Shown: positions 17,312 through 26,066 of the stretch, piece after piece
Layout of the letters: each line of letters starts with the position of its first letter
How positions within the stretch are numbered: the first letter of the stretch is position 1
From: Pseudomonas pharyngis
Lineage (GTDB): Bacteria; Pseudomonadota; Gammaproteobacteria; Pseudomonadales; Pseudomonadaceae
Reading direction: 5' to 3'
Assembly (NCBI RefSeq): GCF_021602345.1
Contig: NZ_BQID01000002.1
Location: forward strand, 186,001 to 250,000
DNA length: 64,000 bases
Program-made: the position numbers and the translations under genes
The notes under the pieces: generated by a model
Database searches by the model: none
Seen by the model: only the letters and a program-made list of their open reading frames with translations
Told to the model about the DNA's origin: nothing

Positions 17312-18937
17312 ATGTCCCTGCGTAATCTGAATATCGCGCCCCGTGCCTTCCTCGGTTTTGCCTTCATTGCCTTGTTGGTGATCGTGCTCGGCGTGTTCGC
17401 CGTCAATCGCATGTCGATCATCCGTCAGGCTTCCCTGGAGATGGACTCGACGCAGTTACCAAGCGTCACCCAACTCGCGGTGGTTACGGAGAACGTGTTG
17501 CGCCTGCGGATTCTCTCGTTCCGCATTCTGGTCAACCGCGAACCGGCCGGTTTGCAGGAAGCCCAGACCCGCATCGGTGTGCTGGTGGACAAGGTGCGCG
17601 CTGCCCAGGCCGGTTATGCAGTATTGCCGGCGGGGCCAGAAGAACGGGCGCTGTATCAGGAATTCTCGACGACCCTCGACAACTACGTGCAGGCGCAGAA
17701 CCAGATGATGGATTTGTCGCGCCAGGACAAGCTCGACGAGATGCGCGCCTTGATCAACACGAAGATCAAGGACGGCACCGACAAGATGGGCGAACAACTC
17801 AACAAGCTGATCGCGATCAACGCCGCCGACGCGAAGACCGCTTCCACTCAGGCGGGTGAGTATTACAACAGTGCCATTACCGGCATCATCGCCGTGTCTG
17901 TAATTGCCGCGTTGTTGACCGTATTGCTGGCCTGGCTGCTGACCCGCAGCATCGTCACCCCGCTGAACCGCGCTGTCGCTGCCGCGCAAACCATCGCTGG
18001 CGGCAACCTGACCAAAGCCATCGAAATCGACGGCAAGGACGAACCGGCGCGCCTGCTTGAAGCGCTGGCGGCGATGCAGACCAACCTGCGCAAAACCATC
18101 GAGCAGATCGCCGGCTCCGCCACGCAACTGGGCGCCGCCGCCGAAGAACTGAGCGCCGTGACCGAAGAAGCGTCCCGTGGCTTGCAACAGCAGAACGACG
18201 AAATCGAACAGGCCGCCACTGCCGTCAACGAAATGACCGCAGCGGTGGAAGAAGTTGCGCGCAACGCGGTGTCGACCTCCGAAGCCTCGAACCAGTCGAC
18301 CCACGCCGCCCGTGAAGGTCGCGATCAGGTGGTGAAAACCGTCGACGCGATCCAGACCATGACCCACGACGTGCAGAACACCGCGCAAATGATCGAAGGC
18401 CTGGCCGCTCAGGGCCGCGACATCGGCAAGGTGCTGGACGTGATCCGCGCCATCGCCGAACAGACCAACCTGCTGGCGCTCAACGCCGCCATCGAAGCGG
18501 CCCGTGCCGGTGAAGCCGGGCGCGGATTCGCGGTGGTAGCGGACGAAGTTCGCGCCCTGGCCCATCGCACTGCGCAATCGACCCAGGAAATCGAAAAAAT
18601 GGTCGCCGGCATCCAGAACGGAACCGGTGAAGCGGTCGAGTCGATGCAGCAAAGCAACCAGCGCACCCAGACCACCCTGGAAATGGCCCGCGCCGCCGGT
18701 GTTGCACTGGAGCAGATCACCCAATCGATTCACCAGATCAACGAGCGCAACCTGGTGATCGCCAGCGCCTCGGAAGAGCAGGCGCAGGTGTCCCGCGAGG
18801 TCGACCGCAATCTGGTCAACATCCGCGATCTGGCCACCCAGTCAGCGGCTGGCGCGAATCAAACCAGTGCCGCGACCCACGAACTGTCGCGCCTGGCGGT
18901 GGATTTGAATGCGATGGTGGCGCGCTTTGTGATTTGA
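17312..18937 (+). CDS. Methyl-accepting chemotaxis protein
   Basis: The 541-residue chemoreceptor has a first membrane helix (about residues 12-34), a periplasmic four-helix-bundle sensor of about 150 residues, a second helix (about 188-210), a HAMP domain ([20 protein letters not shown]) and a long cytoplasmic coiled coil. The signalling tip is perfectly conserved ([20 protein letters not shown] then [15 protein letters not shown]). The ligand is unknown; four-helix-bundle sensors typically bind amino acids or organic acids. There is no C-terminal CheR-binding pentapeptide. A FliA-type promoter lies about 110 bases upstream. The next gene is an aminotransferase; no functional link is shown. 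Confidence 0.95.
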   Translation: MSLRNLNIAPRAFLGFAFIALLVIVLGVFAVNRMSIIRQASLEMDSTQLPSVTQLAVVTENVLRLRILSFRILVNREPAGLQEAQTRIGVLVDKVRAAQAGYAVLPAGPEERALYQEFSTTLDNYVQAQNQMMDLSRQDKLDEMRALINTKIKDGTDKMGEQLNKLIAINAADAKTASTQAGEYYNSAITGIIAVSVIAALLTVLLAWLLTRSIVTPLNRAVAAAQTIAGGNLTKAIEIDGKDEPARLLEALAAMQTNLRKTIEQIAGSATQLGAAAEELSAVTEEASRGLQQQNDEIEQAATAVNEMTAAVEEVARNAVSTSEASNQSTHAAREGRDQVVKTVDAIQTMTHDVQNTAQMIEGLAAQGRDIGKVLDVIRAIAEQTNLLALNAAIEAARAGEAGRGFAVVADEVRALAHRTAQSTQEIEKMVAGIQNGTGEAVESMQQSNQRTQTTLEMARAAGVALEQITQSIHQINERNLVIASASEEQAQVSREVDRNLVNIRDLATQSAAGANQTSAATHELSRLAVDLNAMVARFVI

Positions 18938-18978
18938 CCTAGGGTGAAGGCTGGAGACCGCGCAATCAGGAGACGTAC

Positions 18979-20166
18979 ATGCGCTATTCAGCCTTGACCC
19001 AACTAATCGCCGGGGAGGGAGCAGCGGCCTGGCGGATTCACGACCGAGCGCTGGAGCTGCGCGCCGAGGGCATTGATGTCTTGCTGCTGTCCGTGGGTGA
19101 TCCGGATTTCGATACGCCGCTGCCGATCATCCACGGCGCCATCGACAGCCTGCTGGCGGGCGATACCCATTATTCCGACGTGCGCGGCCGGCTGGAGCTG
19201 CGCAAGCAGATCGCCGAGCGCCATCGACGCAACAGCGGCCAGGATGTGGATGCCGAGCAGGTGATCGTGCTGCCCGGCGCGCAATGCGCGGTGTATTCGG
19301 TGGCGCAATGTCTGCTGGATCCGGGCGATGAAGTGATCGTTGCCGAACCGATGTACGTGACCTACGAAGGCGTGTTCGGTGCCTGCGGCGCAACCGTGGT
19401 GCCTGTGCCGGTTCGTCCGGAGAATGGTTTTCGCGTCGACCCGGCGGATGTCGCGGCGCGGATCACTCCCAGGACACGAGCCATTTTGCTCAACAGTCCC
19501 AACAATCCTTCCGGTGCGAGCCTGTCGCTGCTGATCTGGCAAGAGCTGGCAGCGCTGTGCATCCGTCATGACTTGTGGCTGATCAGCGATGAGGTCTACA
19601 GCGAATTGTTATACGAAGGCGAGCACGTCAGCCCGGCGAGCCTGCCGGGCATGGCCGAGCGCACGGCGACCATTAACAGCCTATCCAAATCCCATGCCAT
19701 GACCGGGTGGCGGATCGGCTGGATGATCGGGCCGAAACCCTTGGCGGAACATCTGGTGAATCTGTCGCTGAGCATGCTGTTCGGGCTGCCGGACTTTGTG
19801 CAGAAAGCGGCGCAGATCGCGCTGGAGAAAGATCTGCCGGAAGTGACGCAGATGCGCGAGGAATACCGCTTGCGTCGGGATCTGGTGTGCGAGCGGTTAC
19901 GTGGGTGTCCGGGGTTGTACCCGATCAAGCCGGATGGCGGGATGTTCGTGATGGTCGACGTGCGCCAGACCGGGCTCGGCGCGCAGGACTTTGCCGAGCG
20001 CCTGCTGGAGGGGTATGGGGTTTCGGTGCTGGCAGGGGAAGCGTTCGGGCCCAGTGCGGCGGGGCATATCCGTATCGGATTGGTGGTGGATCGGGTGAAG
20101 CTGGCGGATGCGTGTTCGCGGATTGCCTTCTGTGCTGCGCAGCTTTTGCAAGTGCGCAGTGCCTGA
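18979..20166 (+). CDS. aruH: PLP-dependent aminotransferase, AruH-like (arginine:pyruvate transaminase)
   Basis: The 395-residue class I/II aminotransferase closely follows P. aeruginosa AruH as I remember it: MRYSALTQLIAGEGAAAW, LLLSVGDPDFDTP, VIVLPGAQCAVYSVAQCL and EPMYVTYEGVFGACGA. The PLP lysine is in SLSKSHAMTGWRIGW. AruH transfers the amino group of L-arginine to pyruvate, giving 2-ketoarginine, in the transaminase route of arginine degradation. The usual partner aruI (decarboxylase) is not beside it, so an aspartate- or aromatic-type specificity cannot be excluded. It starts 41 bases after the chemoreceptor gene, with AGGAG before the ATG. A REPIN follows. Confidence 0.8.
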   Translation: MRYSALTQLIAGEGAAAWRIHDRALELRAEGIDVLLLSVGDPDFDTPLPIIHGAIDSLLAGDTHYSDVRGRLELRKQIAERHRRNSGQDVDAEQVIVLPGAQCAVYSVAQCLLDPGDEVIVAEPMYVTYEGVFGACGATVVPVPVRPENGFRVDPADVAARITPRTRAILLNSPNNPSGASLSLLIWQELAALCIRHDLWLISDEVYSELLYEGEHVSPASLPGMAERTATINSLSKSHAMTGWRIGWMIGPKPLAEHLVNLSLSMLFGLPDFVQKAAQIALEKDLPEVTQMREEYRLRRDLVCERLRGCPGLYPIKPDGGMFVMVDVRQTGLGAQDFAERLLEGYGVSVLAGEAFGPSAAGHIRIGLVVDRVKLADACSRIAFCAAQLLQVRSA

Positions 20167-20194
20167 GAATTTTGTGTTGTCAGCACCGGCCTCT

Positions 20195-20285
20195 TCGCGA
20201 GCAAGCTCGCTCCCACAGTGACCGTGTCGTCCACAAAATCTGTGTACGCCATAAAACCTGTGGGAGCGGGCTTGCCCGCGAAGAC
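20195..20285. repeat. REPIN (inverted pair of REP sequences)
   Basis: TTCGCGAGCAAGCTCGCTCC (20195-20214, plus CACA) is followed 40 bases later by the inverted partner TGTGGGAGCGGGCTTGCCCG (20259-20278). Each half is itself a hairpin. It separates aruH from the convergent kguD gene. Confidence 0.9.
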
Positions 20286-20307
20286 GGCCTGACAGGCGCT
20301 GAAGATT

Positions 20308-21285
20308 TCAGCCTTGCCAAGCTGATGAATTCACCAAATTCACCGGCCTTTCTCCCGCCAACGCCGCCAACAGATTCTCCACCGCACACCGCGCCATCGC
20401 CTCGCGCGTCTCATGGGTCGCCGAGCCCATGTGCGGCGTCGCCACCACGTTGTTCATCTGCAACAACGGCGAGTCATGATTCAGCGGCTCACGCTCGAAC
20501 ACATCCAGCCCCGCCGCGCGAATCCGGTTATGCCGCAAGGTGTCGATCATCGCCGCTTCGTCCACCACTTTGCCCCGGGAAATATTGATGAAGATGCTCT
20601 CCGGGCGCATCAACGCAAACTGTTCGGCGCCAATCAAACCTTCAGTCTGCGCTGTCAACGGCAAGGTCAGGCAGATGAAATCCGCCTGCTGCAACAGATC
20701 CTCCAGGCTGCGGTACTGCGCATCGAAGCGCGCCTCGACCGCGGGTTTGCGCGACTGGCTGTGATAGATCACCGGCATCCCGAAGCCGAAATGCCCCCGC
20801 TGCGCCAGCGCCTCACCGATCCGCCCCATGCCGATGATGCCCAGGGTCTTGCCATGCACATCGGTGCCGAAATGCGCCGGGCCGATGCTGCGGTGCCAAT
20901 GACCGCCGCGCACCATGTTCGCCAGTTCCACCACGCGCCGGGCGCTGGCCAGGATCAGGGCGAAACCGGTGTCGGCGGTGGTTTCGGTGAGCACGTCCGG
21001 GGTGTTGGTCAGCAGGATTTTGCGCCGGGTCAGGTAGTCGATGTCGTAGTTGTCTACGCCCACCGACACACTGGAAATCGCCTCGAGCTTTGGCGCCAGA
21101 TCGAGCAGTGCCGCGTCCAGTTTCAGGCTTGCGCCGAGCAAACCGTGAGCACCGGGCAAGGCGTCGCGCAGTTTCATCAGGCCATCGGCGTCGAGGCTGT
21201 CGATAAGCGTCACATCGACCTGTTCCTCAAGGCGCGCCATCAACGTCGGCGACAGTTTTTTGTACAGCACAACCTGCTTTTTCAT
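20308..21285 (-). CDS. kguD: 2-Ketogluconate-6-phosphate reductase, D-2-hydroxyacid dehydrogenase family
   Basis: The 325-residue enzyme belongs to the D-isomer-specific 2-hydroxyacid dehydrogenases. It has the nucleotide-binding GIIGMGRIGEALAQR, the ISRGKVVDEAAM motif with the catalytic Arg region, and the Glu/His pair in DVFEREPL and ATPHMGSATHE. By its position as the last gene of the kgu cluster it reduces 2-keto-6-phosphogluconate to 6-phosphogluconate with NADPH. The second of two ATGs (21283-21285, MKKQVVLYKKL) is preferred because AGAGAG lies 9 bases upstream; the first is at 21294. It follows kguT by about 20 bases. Confidence 0.92.
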   Translation of the reverse strand: MKKQVVLYKKLSPTLMARLEEQVDVTLIDSLDADGLMKLRDALPGAHGLLGASLKLDAALLDLAPKLEAISSVSVGVDNYDIDYLTRRKILLTNTPDVLTETTADTGFALILASARRVVELANMVRGGHWHRSIGPAHFGTDVHGKTLGIIGMGRIGEALAQRGHFGFGMPVIYHSQSRKPAVEARFDAQYRSLEDLLQQADFICLTLPLTAQTEGLIGAEQFALMRPESIFINISRGKVVDEAAMIDTLRHNRIRAAGLDVFEREPLNHDSPLLQMNNVVATPHMGSATHETREAMARCAVENLLAALAGERPVNLVNSSAWQG

Positions 21286-21306
21286 CGCAGTCATCTCTCT
21301 ATCAAT

Positions 21307-22605
21307 TCAGGAATGGGCCGGCAGCGGACGCGGTGCGACACGCTTGGCCGTCACCCGGTCGCTCGCGCCGGGCTTGAGAAAAATCGTCAGCACCACCGAG
21401 AGCATCAGTGCGCCGCTCATCAGCAGGTACGAAGCGCCGGGCGAACCGGTGGAGCTGTTCAGGTAGCCGACCAGATACGAGCCGCCGAACGAGCCGAGGG
21501 CGCCCATGCTGTTGATCAGCGCCATCGCACCGCCGGCGACATTGGCCGGCAGGATCTCGGGGACGATGGCGAAGAACGGCCCGTAAGGCGCGTACATGCA
21601 GGCGCCAGCGATCACCAGCAGCGTGTACGACCACCAGAAATGCTCCGCGCCCAAGGCGTAGGAACCGTAGAACGCCACCGAGGCAATCAGCAGCGGCGGC
21701 CAGACGAAGCGTTTGCGCTTTTGCAGTTTGTCCGAGCCCCAGGACACCAGCAGCATGCCGATCACTGCCGCCAGATAAGGCAGGGCCGAGAGCCAGCCGG
21801 CCTCGATCATGTCCATCTGCGCGCCGGCCTTGAGGATCGACGGCAGCCACAACACGAAGCCGTAGACGCCGATGCTCCAGCAGAAAAATTGCAGCGCCAG
21901 AATGATCACCTTCGGCGAACGGAAGGCTTCGGCGTAGTTCTTCACTGCTTTGATCCCGACCTGTTCGGCCGCCAGGGCGCTTTCCAGATCGTGCTTCTCC
22001 TGGTCGTTGAGCCACTTGGCCTGGGCCGGACGATCATCGGCCAGCTTCCACCAGATAAAGGCCCAAAGGACTGCCGGCAGACCTTCGATGATGAACATCC
22101 AGCGCCAGCTGAAATGCTGCACCAGATAGCCCGACACCACCGACATCCACAGCATCGTTACCGGGTTGCCGAGGATCAGGAAGGTGTTGGCCCGCGAGCG
22201 TTCGGCGCGGGTGAACCAGTGGCAGAGATAGACCAGCATCGCCGGCATCACCGCCGCTTCGACCACGCCGAGCATGAAGCGGATGACGATCAGCCAATAG
22301 GCGTTGGAGACCACGCCGGTCAGGGTGGCGAGCCCGCCCCAGAGGATCAGGCTGACGAAAATCAGCTTCTTCACGCTGTGTTTTTGCGCGTAGATCGCGC
22401 CGGGCACCTGGAAGAAAAAGTAACCGAGGAAGAACAGCGCGCCGAGCAGCGAGGACAGGCCCGGCGTGATCATCAGGTCGGCGGCCATCCCGGAGGCGGC
22501 GGCGAACCCGTAGTTGGCACGGTCGAGGTACGCCAGGCTGTAGGTGATGAACACGATCGGCATGATGTACCACCAGCGGCGGGTGGCGAGGGTTGCGGTT
22601 TTCAT
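21307..22605 (-). CDS. kguT: 2-Ketogluconate MFS transporter
   Basis: The 432-residue protein has about twelve membrane helices and the ACS-family signature YSLAYLDRANYGFAAASGMA, with VPGAIYAQKHSVKKLIFVSL and RFMLGVVEAAVMPAMLVYLC. In P. putida and P. aeruginosa the same position in the kgu operon is held by KguT, which imports 2-ketogluconate produced in the periplasm. AGGAGCAAGACC stands before the ATG. It is 70 bases downstream of kguK and just upstream of kguD. Confidence 0.93.
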   Translation of the reverse strand: MKTATLATRRWWYIMPIVFITYSLAYLDRANYGFAAASGMAADLMITPGLSSLLGALFFLGYFFFQVPGAIYAQKHSVKKLIFVSLILWGGLATLTGVVSNAYWLIVIRFMLGVVEAAVMPAMLVYLCHWFTRAERSRANTFLILGNPVTMLWMSVVSGYLVQHFSWRWMFIIEGLPAVLWAFIWWKLADDRPAQAKWLNDQEKHDLESALAAEQVGIKAVKNYAEAFRSPKVIILALQFFCWSIGVYGFVLWLPSILKAGAQMDMIEAGWLSALPYLAAVIGMLLVSWGSDKLQKRKRFVWPPLLIASVAFYGSYALGAEHFWWSYTLLVIAGACMYAPYGPFFAIVPEILPANVAGGAMALINSMGALGSFGGSYLVGYLNSSTGSPGASYLLMSGALMLSVVLTIFLKPGASDRVTAKRVAPRPLPAHS

Positions 22606-22675
22606 GGTCTTGCTCCTGAGCTTGTTGTTTTTGTCGCAGCAGGTTCAATTGATTGATTGGTTGTTTGTACTGGCC

Positions 22676-23695
22676 CTATCGCGAGCAGGCTCGCTCCCAC
22701 AAGGGGTCTGAGTTGGAACCCGATCCAGTGTGGGAGCGAGCCTGCTCGCGATTGGCTGCCTCGAATTCAGCAGACAGTTCGGATCGGGTCGGCAAACCTT
22801 CCATATCACCACGGCTCTGCACCGCTCGGCTGCCAATCCAGTTGGCGCGTCTGACCGCCTCGGGAAAACTCTGGTGCTCCAGCAGGGCGCTGATCATCCC
22901 CACCGCAAATCCGTCCCCGGCCCCCACCGTATCGACCACGGTCTGGACCGGCACGCCGGCGACAAACCCCTGATCCAGATGGGTGCGGTAATACGCACCC
23001 TGCGGCCCGAGCTTGATCGCTACGGCTTCGGCACCTTGATCGAGATAAAACGCCGCGATATCCGCCGGGTCCTCAAACCCGGTCAGCAAGCGGCCTTCGC
23101 TCAAGCCCGGCAGCACCCAGTGGGCGAGGGCGGCGAGACGGTTGATCTCGCTGATCATCTCCCGTGCGCTGGCCCACAGGCTCGGGCGCAGGTTCGGGTC
23201 GAACGACACGCTGCGCCCGGCGTTGCGCATGCGGGTCATCAGTTCACGGGACATTTCCCGCGCCGAAGCTGACAGCGCCGGCGGGATGCCGGTGGCGTGC
23301 AGATGCCGGGCGCCCAGCAGCGTCGGGGTGATCGACTGCGGTGACAGATGGCTGGCTGCCGAGCCACGACGGAAGTACTCGACCGTCGGATCGCTGCCGT
23401 CATCGTTGCGCGACTTGAGCTGGAAACCGGTCGGATGAGCCTTGTCGACTTCGACATGGCTGCAATCCAGTCCCTCACGGGCCAGGGTTTCGACGACAAA
23501 TCGTCCCAGCGAATCAGCACCGACCCGGCTCAGCCACGCGACCCTGAAGCCCAGCCGCGACAAGCCGATGGCGACGTTGCTGTCCGCCCCGGCAATCCGT
23601 TTGTGGAACTGCCCGACGCAGGCCAGATCACCGCTCTGTTCGGCGACAAACATGGCCATGGTTTCGCCGAACGACAGAATATCGATCTCAGACAT
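22676..23695 (-). CDS. kguK: 2-Ketogluconate kinase (PfkB family), with a REPIN-derived tail
   Basis: The 339-residue sugar kinase phosphorylates 2-ketogluconate to 2-keto-6-phosphogluconate. It opens [20 protein letters not shown] and carries the PfkB signature [14 protein letters not shown] with the catalytic Asp. Its ATG overlaps the kguE stop (ATGTCTGA), which points to translational coupling. The normal body ends near [16 protein letters not shown]. About 25 further residues (ANREQARSH ... [10 protein letters not shown]) are translated from a REPIN, and the TAG stop lies at the REPIN edge. I recall homologues near 316 residues, so the REPIN probably replaced or displaced the original stop. 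It may still be active, since the tail follows the fold. Confidence 0.92.
   Translation of the reverse strand: MSEIDILSFGETMAMFVAEQSGDLACVGQFHKRIAGADSNVAIGLSRLGFRVAWLSRVGADSLGRFVVETLAREGLDCSHVEVDKAHPTGFQLKSRNDDGSDPTVEYFRRGSAASHLSPQSITPTLLGARHLHATGIPPALSASAREMSRELMTRMRNAGRSVSFDPNLRPSLWASAREMISEINRLAALAHWVLPGLSEGRLLTGFEDPADIAAFYLDQGAEAVAIKLGPQGAYYRTHLDQGFVAGVPVQTVVDTVGAGDGFAVGMISALLEHQSFPEAVRRANWIGSRAVQSRGDMEGLPTRSELSAEFEAANREQARSHTGSGSNSDPLWERACSR
22677..22752. repeat. REPIN forming the 3' end of kguK
   Basis: TCGCGAGCAGGCTCGCTCCC (22679-22698, plus ACAA) and its inverted partner TGTGGGAGCGAGCCTGCTCG (22729-22748) bracket a short spacer. It lies inside the kguK reading frame and also between kguK and kguT in the operon. 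Confidence 0.88.
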
Positions 23696-24638
23696 GAGCA
23701 GGCTCCAGACGGGATTGGCCGAGGCGGGCAAGGGCGGCGACGTGTTCGGTGGTGAGTTGCACCAGGTCATCGCCCTGCAACGGGTATTCGGCGGCGCGCA
23801 TAACGCCTTGGGCCATGTGCCGCAGCAGTTGTTCCCACAGATGCAGGTCGGTGGCGGCGGGCGGTACTGCCACCAGTTTGCCGTCGGCACGGCGGGCCAC
23901 GGCTTTGCAATGCACGTAACCGACATGACGGCCCAACAAGCGTGCGGCGCTGGTGGCGGACTGGTCTTGCCACTGCCAGTTGCCGATGTCGAAGGTCATC
24001 TTGATCGGCAGGTTGTGTTGCTCGACGGCAGCGAAGAAACGCTGGAACGGTTCGATCCGCCCGCCGTGCAGGGTCTGGTCGTTCTCTACCAGCAGTTGCA
24101 CAGGGCTCTGCGCAAGAATTTGCGCGAAGGTCTGCAAATCGTTGTTGTCGGTGAAGAAGCCCAGGGAAACCTTCAGCCACTTCGAACCGAACGCTTCGGC
24201 ATTTTGTAGCGCCGTGATGAGCTCGGGATTGGGTCGCGACTGACCGGCCAGCCACAGTTCGGTGGGTGAGGAATAGATGCTCTGCAGGCCTTGAGCGTGT
24301 GTGGCGGTGGCGAGTAGATCGGGGACTTCGTTGGTCAGCAGTTCTTCGCGCCACTCGATGCGATTGGCCCCGGCAGCGGCCAGCACCTCGATGAACGAAG
24401 CCTGACCATTGCGGCGAACGAGGTCAGCGCCGTAGCTGGACAGGCTGATGGAAACGGCGGGTTTAGTCACTTGGGCAAAAGAGTCATGATCCGTGCATGA
24501 CACATGGGTCGAGCCTTGGTTGGGGAAACTGCTGGAAACGGCGGGTTTAATCACTTGGGCAAAAGAGTCATGATCCGTGCATGACACATGGGTCGAGCCT
24601 TGGTTGGGGAAATTGCTGGAAACGGCGGGTTTATTCAT
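23688..24638 (-). CDS. kguE: KguE, TIM-barrel epimerase/isomerase-like protein with a duplicated N-terminus
   Basis: The 316-residue protein has the AP-endonuclease-2/xylose-isomerase-like TIM barrel ([55 protein letters not shown]). KguE is the first gene of the 2-ketogluconate operon; its exact reaction is not well settled. The normal start would be near [16 protein letters not shown]. Here two extra in-frame copies of an 84-base unit give about 56 additional residues that begin KPAVSS and contain [16 protein letters not shown]. The ATG at 24636-24638 has GAGGT upstream and is the only start with a good ribosome-binding site. Two GTG codons just before the second and third KPAVS have none. 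A PtxS operator lies directly upstream. Confidence 0.9.
   Translation of the reverse strand: MNKPAVSSNFPNQGSTHVSCTDHDSFAQVIKPAVSSSFPNQGSTHVSCTDHDSFAQVTKPAVSISLSSYGADLVRRNGQASFIEVLAAAGANRIEWREELLTNEVPDLLATATHAQGLQSIYSSPTELWLAGQSRPNPELITALQNAEAFGSKWLKVSLGFFTDNNDLQTFAQILAQSPVQLLVENDQTLHGGRIEPFQRFFAAVEQHNLPIKMTFDIGNWQWQDQSATSAARLLGRHVGYVHCKAVARRADGKLVAVPPAATDLHLWEQLLRHMAQGVMRAAEYPLQGDDLVQLTTEHVAALARLGQSRLEPAHV
24450..24617. repeat. Two tandem 84-base repeats at the 5' end of kguE
   Basis: The sequence GGAAACGGCGGGTTTA recurs at 24450, 24534 and 24618, a period of exactly 84 bases. The two complete units differ at only a few positions. Each contains GTCATG-N7-CATGAC, an internal inverted repeat. 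The period is a multiple of three, so the kguE frame stays open. Confidence 0.93.
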
Positions 24639-24651
24639 TGTTATTTACCTC

Positions 24652-24665
24652 TGAAACCGGTTTCA
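24652..24665. promoter_or_regulatory. PtxS operator before kguE
   Basis: TGAAACCGGTTTCA is the known PtxS recognition palindrome. It lies 13 bases before the kguE ATG, so bound PtxS would block the kgu operon; 2-ketogluconate releases it in P. putida and P. aeruginosa. Confidence 0.9.
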
Positions 24666-24714
24666 TTTTTGTTCAAAAAAAATCAGCCAAGGCTGTGTTG
24701 TTCTTTTTGGCCTC

Positions 24715-24805
24715 ATCGCTGGCAAGCCAGCTCCCACAGATAGCGGGTCGCTCACAAATCTCAGGTACACCCCAATACCTGTGGGAGCGGGCTTGCCCGC
24801 GAAGA
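24715..24805. repeat. REPIN between kguE and ptxS
   Basis: ATCGCTGGCAAGCCAGCTCC (24715-24734, plus CACA) and the inverted TGTGGGAGCGGGCTTGCCCG (24780-24799) flank a 40-base spacer. The two halves belong to slightly different REP variants (CTGGCAAGCCAG versus CGGGCTTGCCCG). Confidence 0.87.
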
Positions 24806-24812
24806 GGCCGTG

Positions 24813-25841
24813 TCAGTCACCACAAAGTCCACGGGTCGAACCGCGCTCAATAAGCACCGGCGCAAAATCCAGTGTCCGCGCCGCTTCATCATTCCCACGC
24901 AACCGTTTGAGCAAACACTCAAATGCCTGCGCCCCAATCTCGGCAGTTGGCTGGGCAAGGGCAGTAATCCCGCTGCCCACCAACGGATACCAATCCAGAT
25001 CATCCAGCGCGATCAGCCCGACATCCTCGAATAACCGGCAGCCGATCTCGCGCAAGGCAAGGGTGCAGGCCAGCGTCGCCACGCCATTGGCGCAGAACAG
25101 GGCCTTCAGGCCTGAATCAGGTGTGTTCAAAAAGGTTTGAAGGTCTTTAACCAGACTGGAGCCGGTTTCCAGCACTGCACCACGCATGTCTTCGCGCTGG
25201 CCAATCTGCTGCTGAAAGCTGCTGACCCGCTCGATCCGCGAACTGGTGCCGTCATAGGGTTCGGTCACCAGCAGTACATCGCGATAGCCACGTTGCTGAA
25301 GATGTTCGAGCGCCATCTCGATGGCTTGCGGGTTGTTCAGCCCGACCATGTCGCTTTCCAGCCCATCGACTTTGCGATCCACCAGTACCAGCGGCATTTC
25401 CCGCTTCAACTCATCCAGCTCATCCCGGTGATGGCCCAGGGTGTTCACGATCAGCCCTTCGATGTTGTACGAGCGCAACAGCGCCAGGTGCTGGCGTTCC
25501 TGTTCGTCATCGCGGTCGGTGTTGCACACCACCAGGCTGTAACCGTGTTGGCGGCAGGCGGTTTCCACCCCGTGCATCACGGCAATCGAATAGGGGTTGC
25601 GGATATCGGCCACCAGCATGCCGATCAGGCGGGTGCGGCCGCGCTTAAGGCCACGGGCCATTTGATTGGGGCGGTAACCGAGTTCGGCAATCGCCAGCTC
25701 GATGCGCTGGGCAATCGCATCGGAGAGCAGGGCGCGGTCGTCGCCGATGAAGCGCGAGACGCTGGCCTTGGACACGCCAGCGTGCTCGGCGACGTCGAGC
25801 ATGGTGATGCGGCTGCGCTGGGCGGCGGAGAAATCGTTCAC
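24813..25841 (-). CDS. ptxS: PtxS, LacI-family repressor of 2-ketogluconate genes
   Basis: The 342-residue repressor has the LacI helix-turn-helix at residues about 13-60 (ITMLDVAEHAGVSKASVSRF) with the hinge NQMARGLKRGRTRLIGMLVA, and a ribose-binding-protein-like effector domain. PtxS binds TGAAACCGGTTTCA and is relieved by 2-ketogluconate. A copy of that operator lies 20 bases upstream (25862-25875), consistent with self-repression, and another stands before kguE. The gene is transcribed towards the kgu operon with a REPIN in between. Confidence 0.95.
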   Translation of the reverse strand: MNDFSAAQRSRITMLDVAEHAGVSKASVSRFIGDDRALLSDAIAQRIELAIAELGYRPNQMARGLKRGRTRLIGMLVADIRNPYSIAVMHGVETACRQHGYSLVVCNTDRDDEQERQHLALLRSYNIEGLIVNTLGHHRDELDELKREMPLVLVDRKVDGLESDMVGLNNPQAIEMALEHLQQRGYRDVLLVTEPYDGTSSRIERVSSFQQQIGQREDMRGAVLETGSSLVKDLQTFLNTPDSGLKALFCANGVATLACTLALREIGCRLFEDVGLIALDDLDWYPLVGSGITALAQPTAEIGAQAFECLLKRLRGNDEAARTLDFAPVLIERGSTRGLCGD

Positions 25842-25861
25842 GGTTGGGTCTTCTTATTCTC

Positions 25862-25875
25862 TGAAACCGGTTTCA
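25862..25875. promoter_or_regulatory. PtxS operator before ptxS
   Basis: A second TGAAACCGGTTTCA palindrome lies 20 bases before the ptxS start. It allows autoregulation. Confidence 0.9.
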
Positions 25876-25964
25876 GGAGACAACAGGCGCTTCGTTCAAG
25901 TCAAGTGAAAATGCCTTTGATTTAGGGGGTGAAGTCAGAAATATCCGACAGACGGTAGAAATAC

Positions 25965-25984
25965 CTGTCAGATCTGACAGTAGC
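25965..25984. promoter_or_regulatory. Palindromic LuxR-type-like box, second copy
   Basis: CTGTCAGATCTGACAGTAGC is identical over 20 bases to 8746-8765. Its centre is 94 bases before the ATG at 26067, the same as in the first copy (94 bases). CTTAAT at 26004-26009 is a possible -10 at the matching distance from the box. Confidence 0.68.
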
Positions 25985-26066
25985 CCAAAGTCATGAAAGC
26001 GCCCTTAATCTGTTCAGGAGTAACAGGCACCAGCGAACAGAATTTCAGATTGAAAGAGGTGTTCAA

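Noticed and set aside
20413-22656. Long plus-strand frame (747 codons) opposite kguD and kguT
   Set aside because: A shadow of GC-rich genes; the product is full of Gln, His and Arg runs and has no domain.
24450-24638. CRISPR-like array at the kguE start
   Set aside because: The repeats are contiguous 84-base tandem copies without spacers and are part of an open reading frame.
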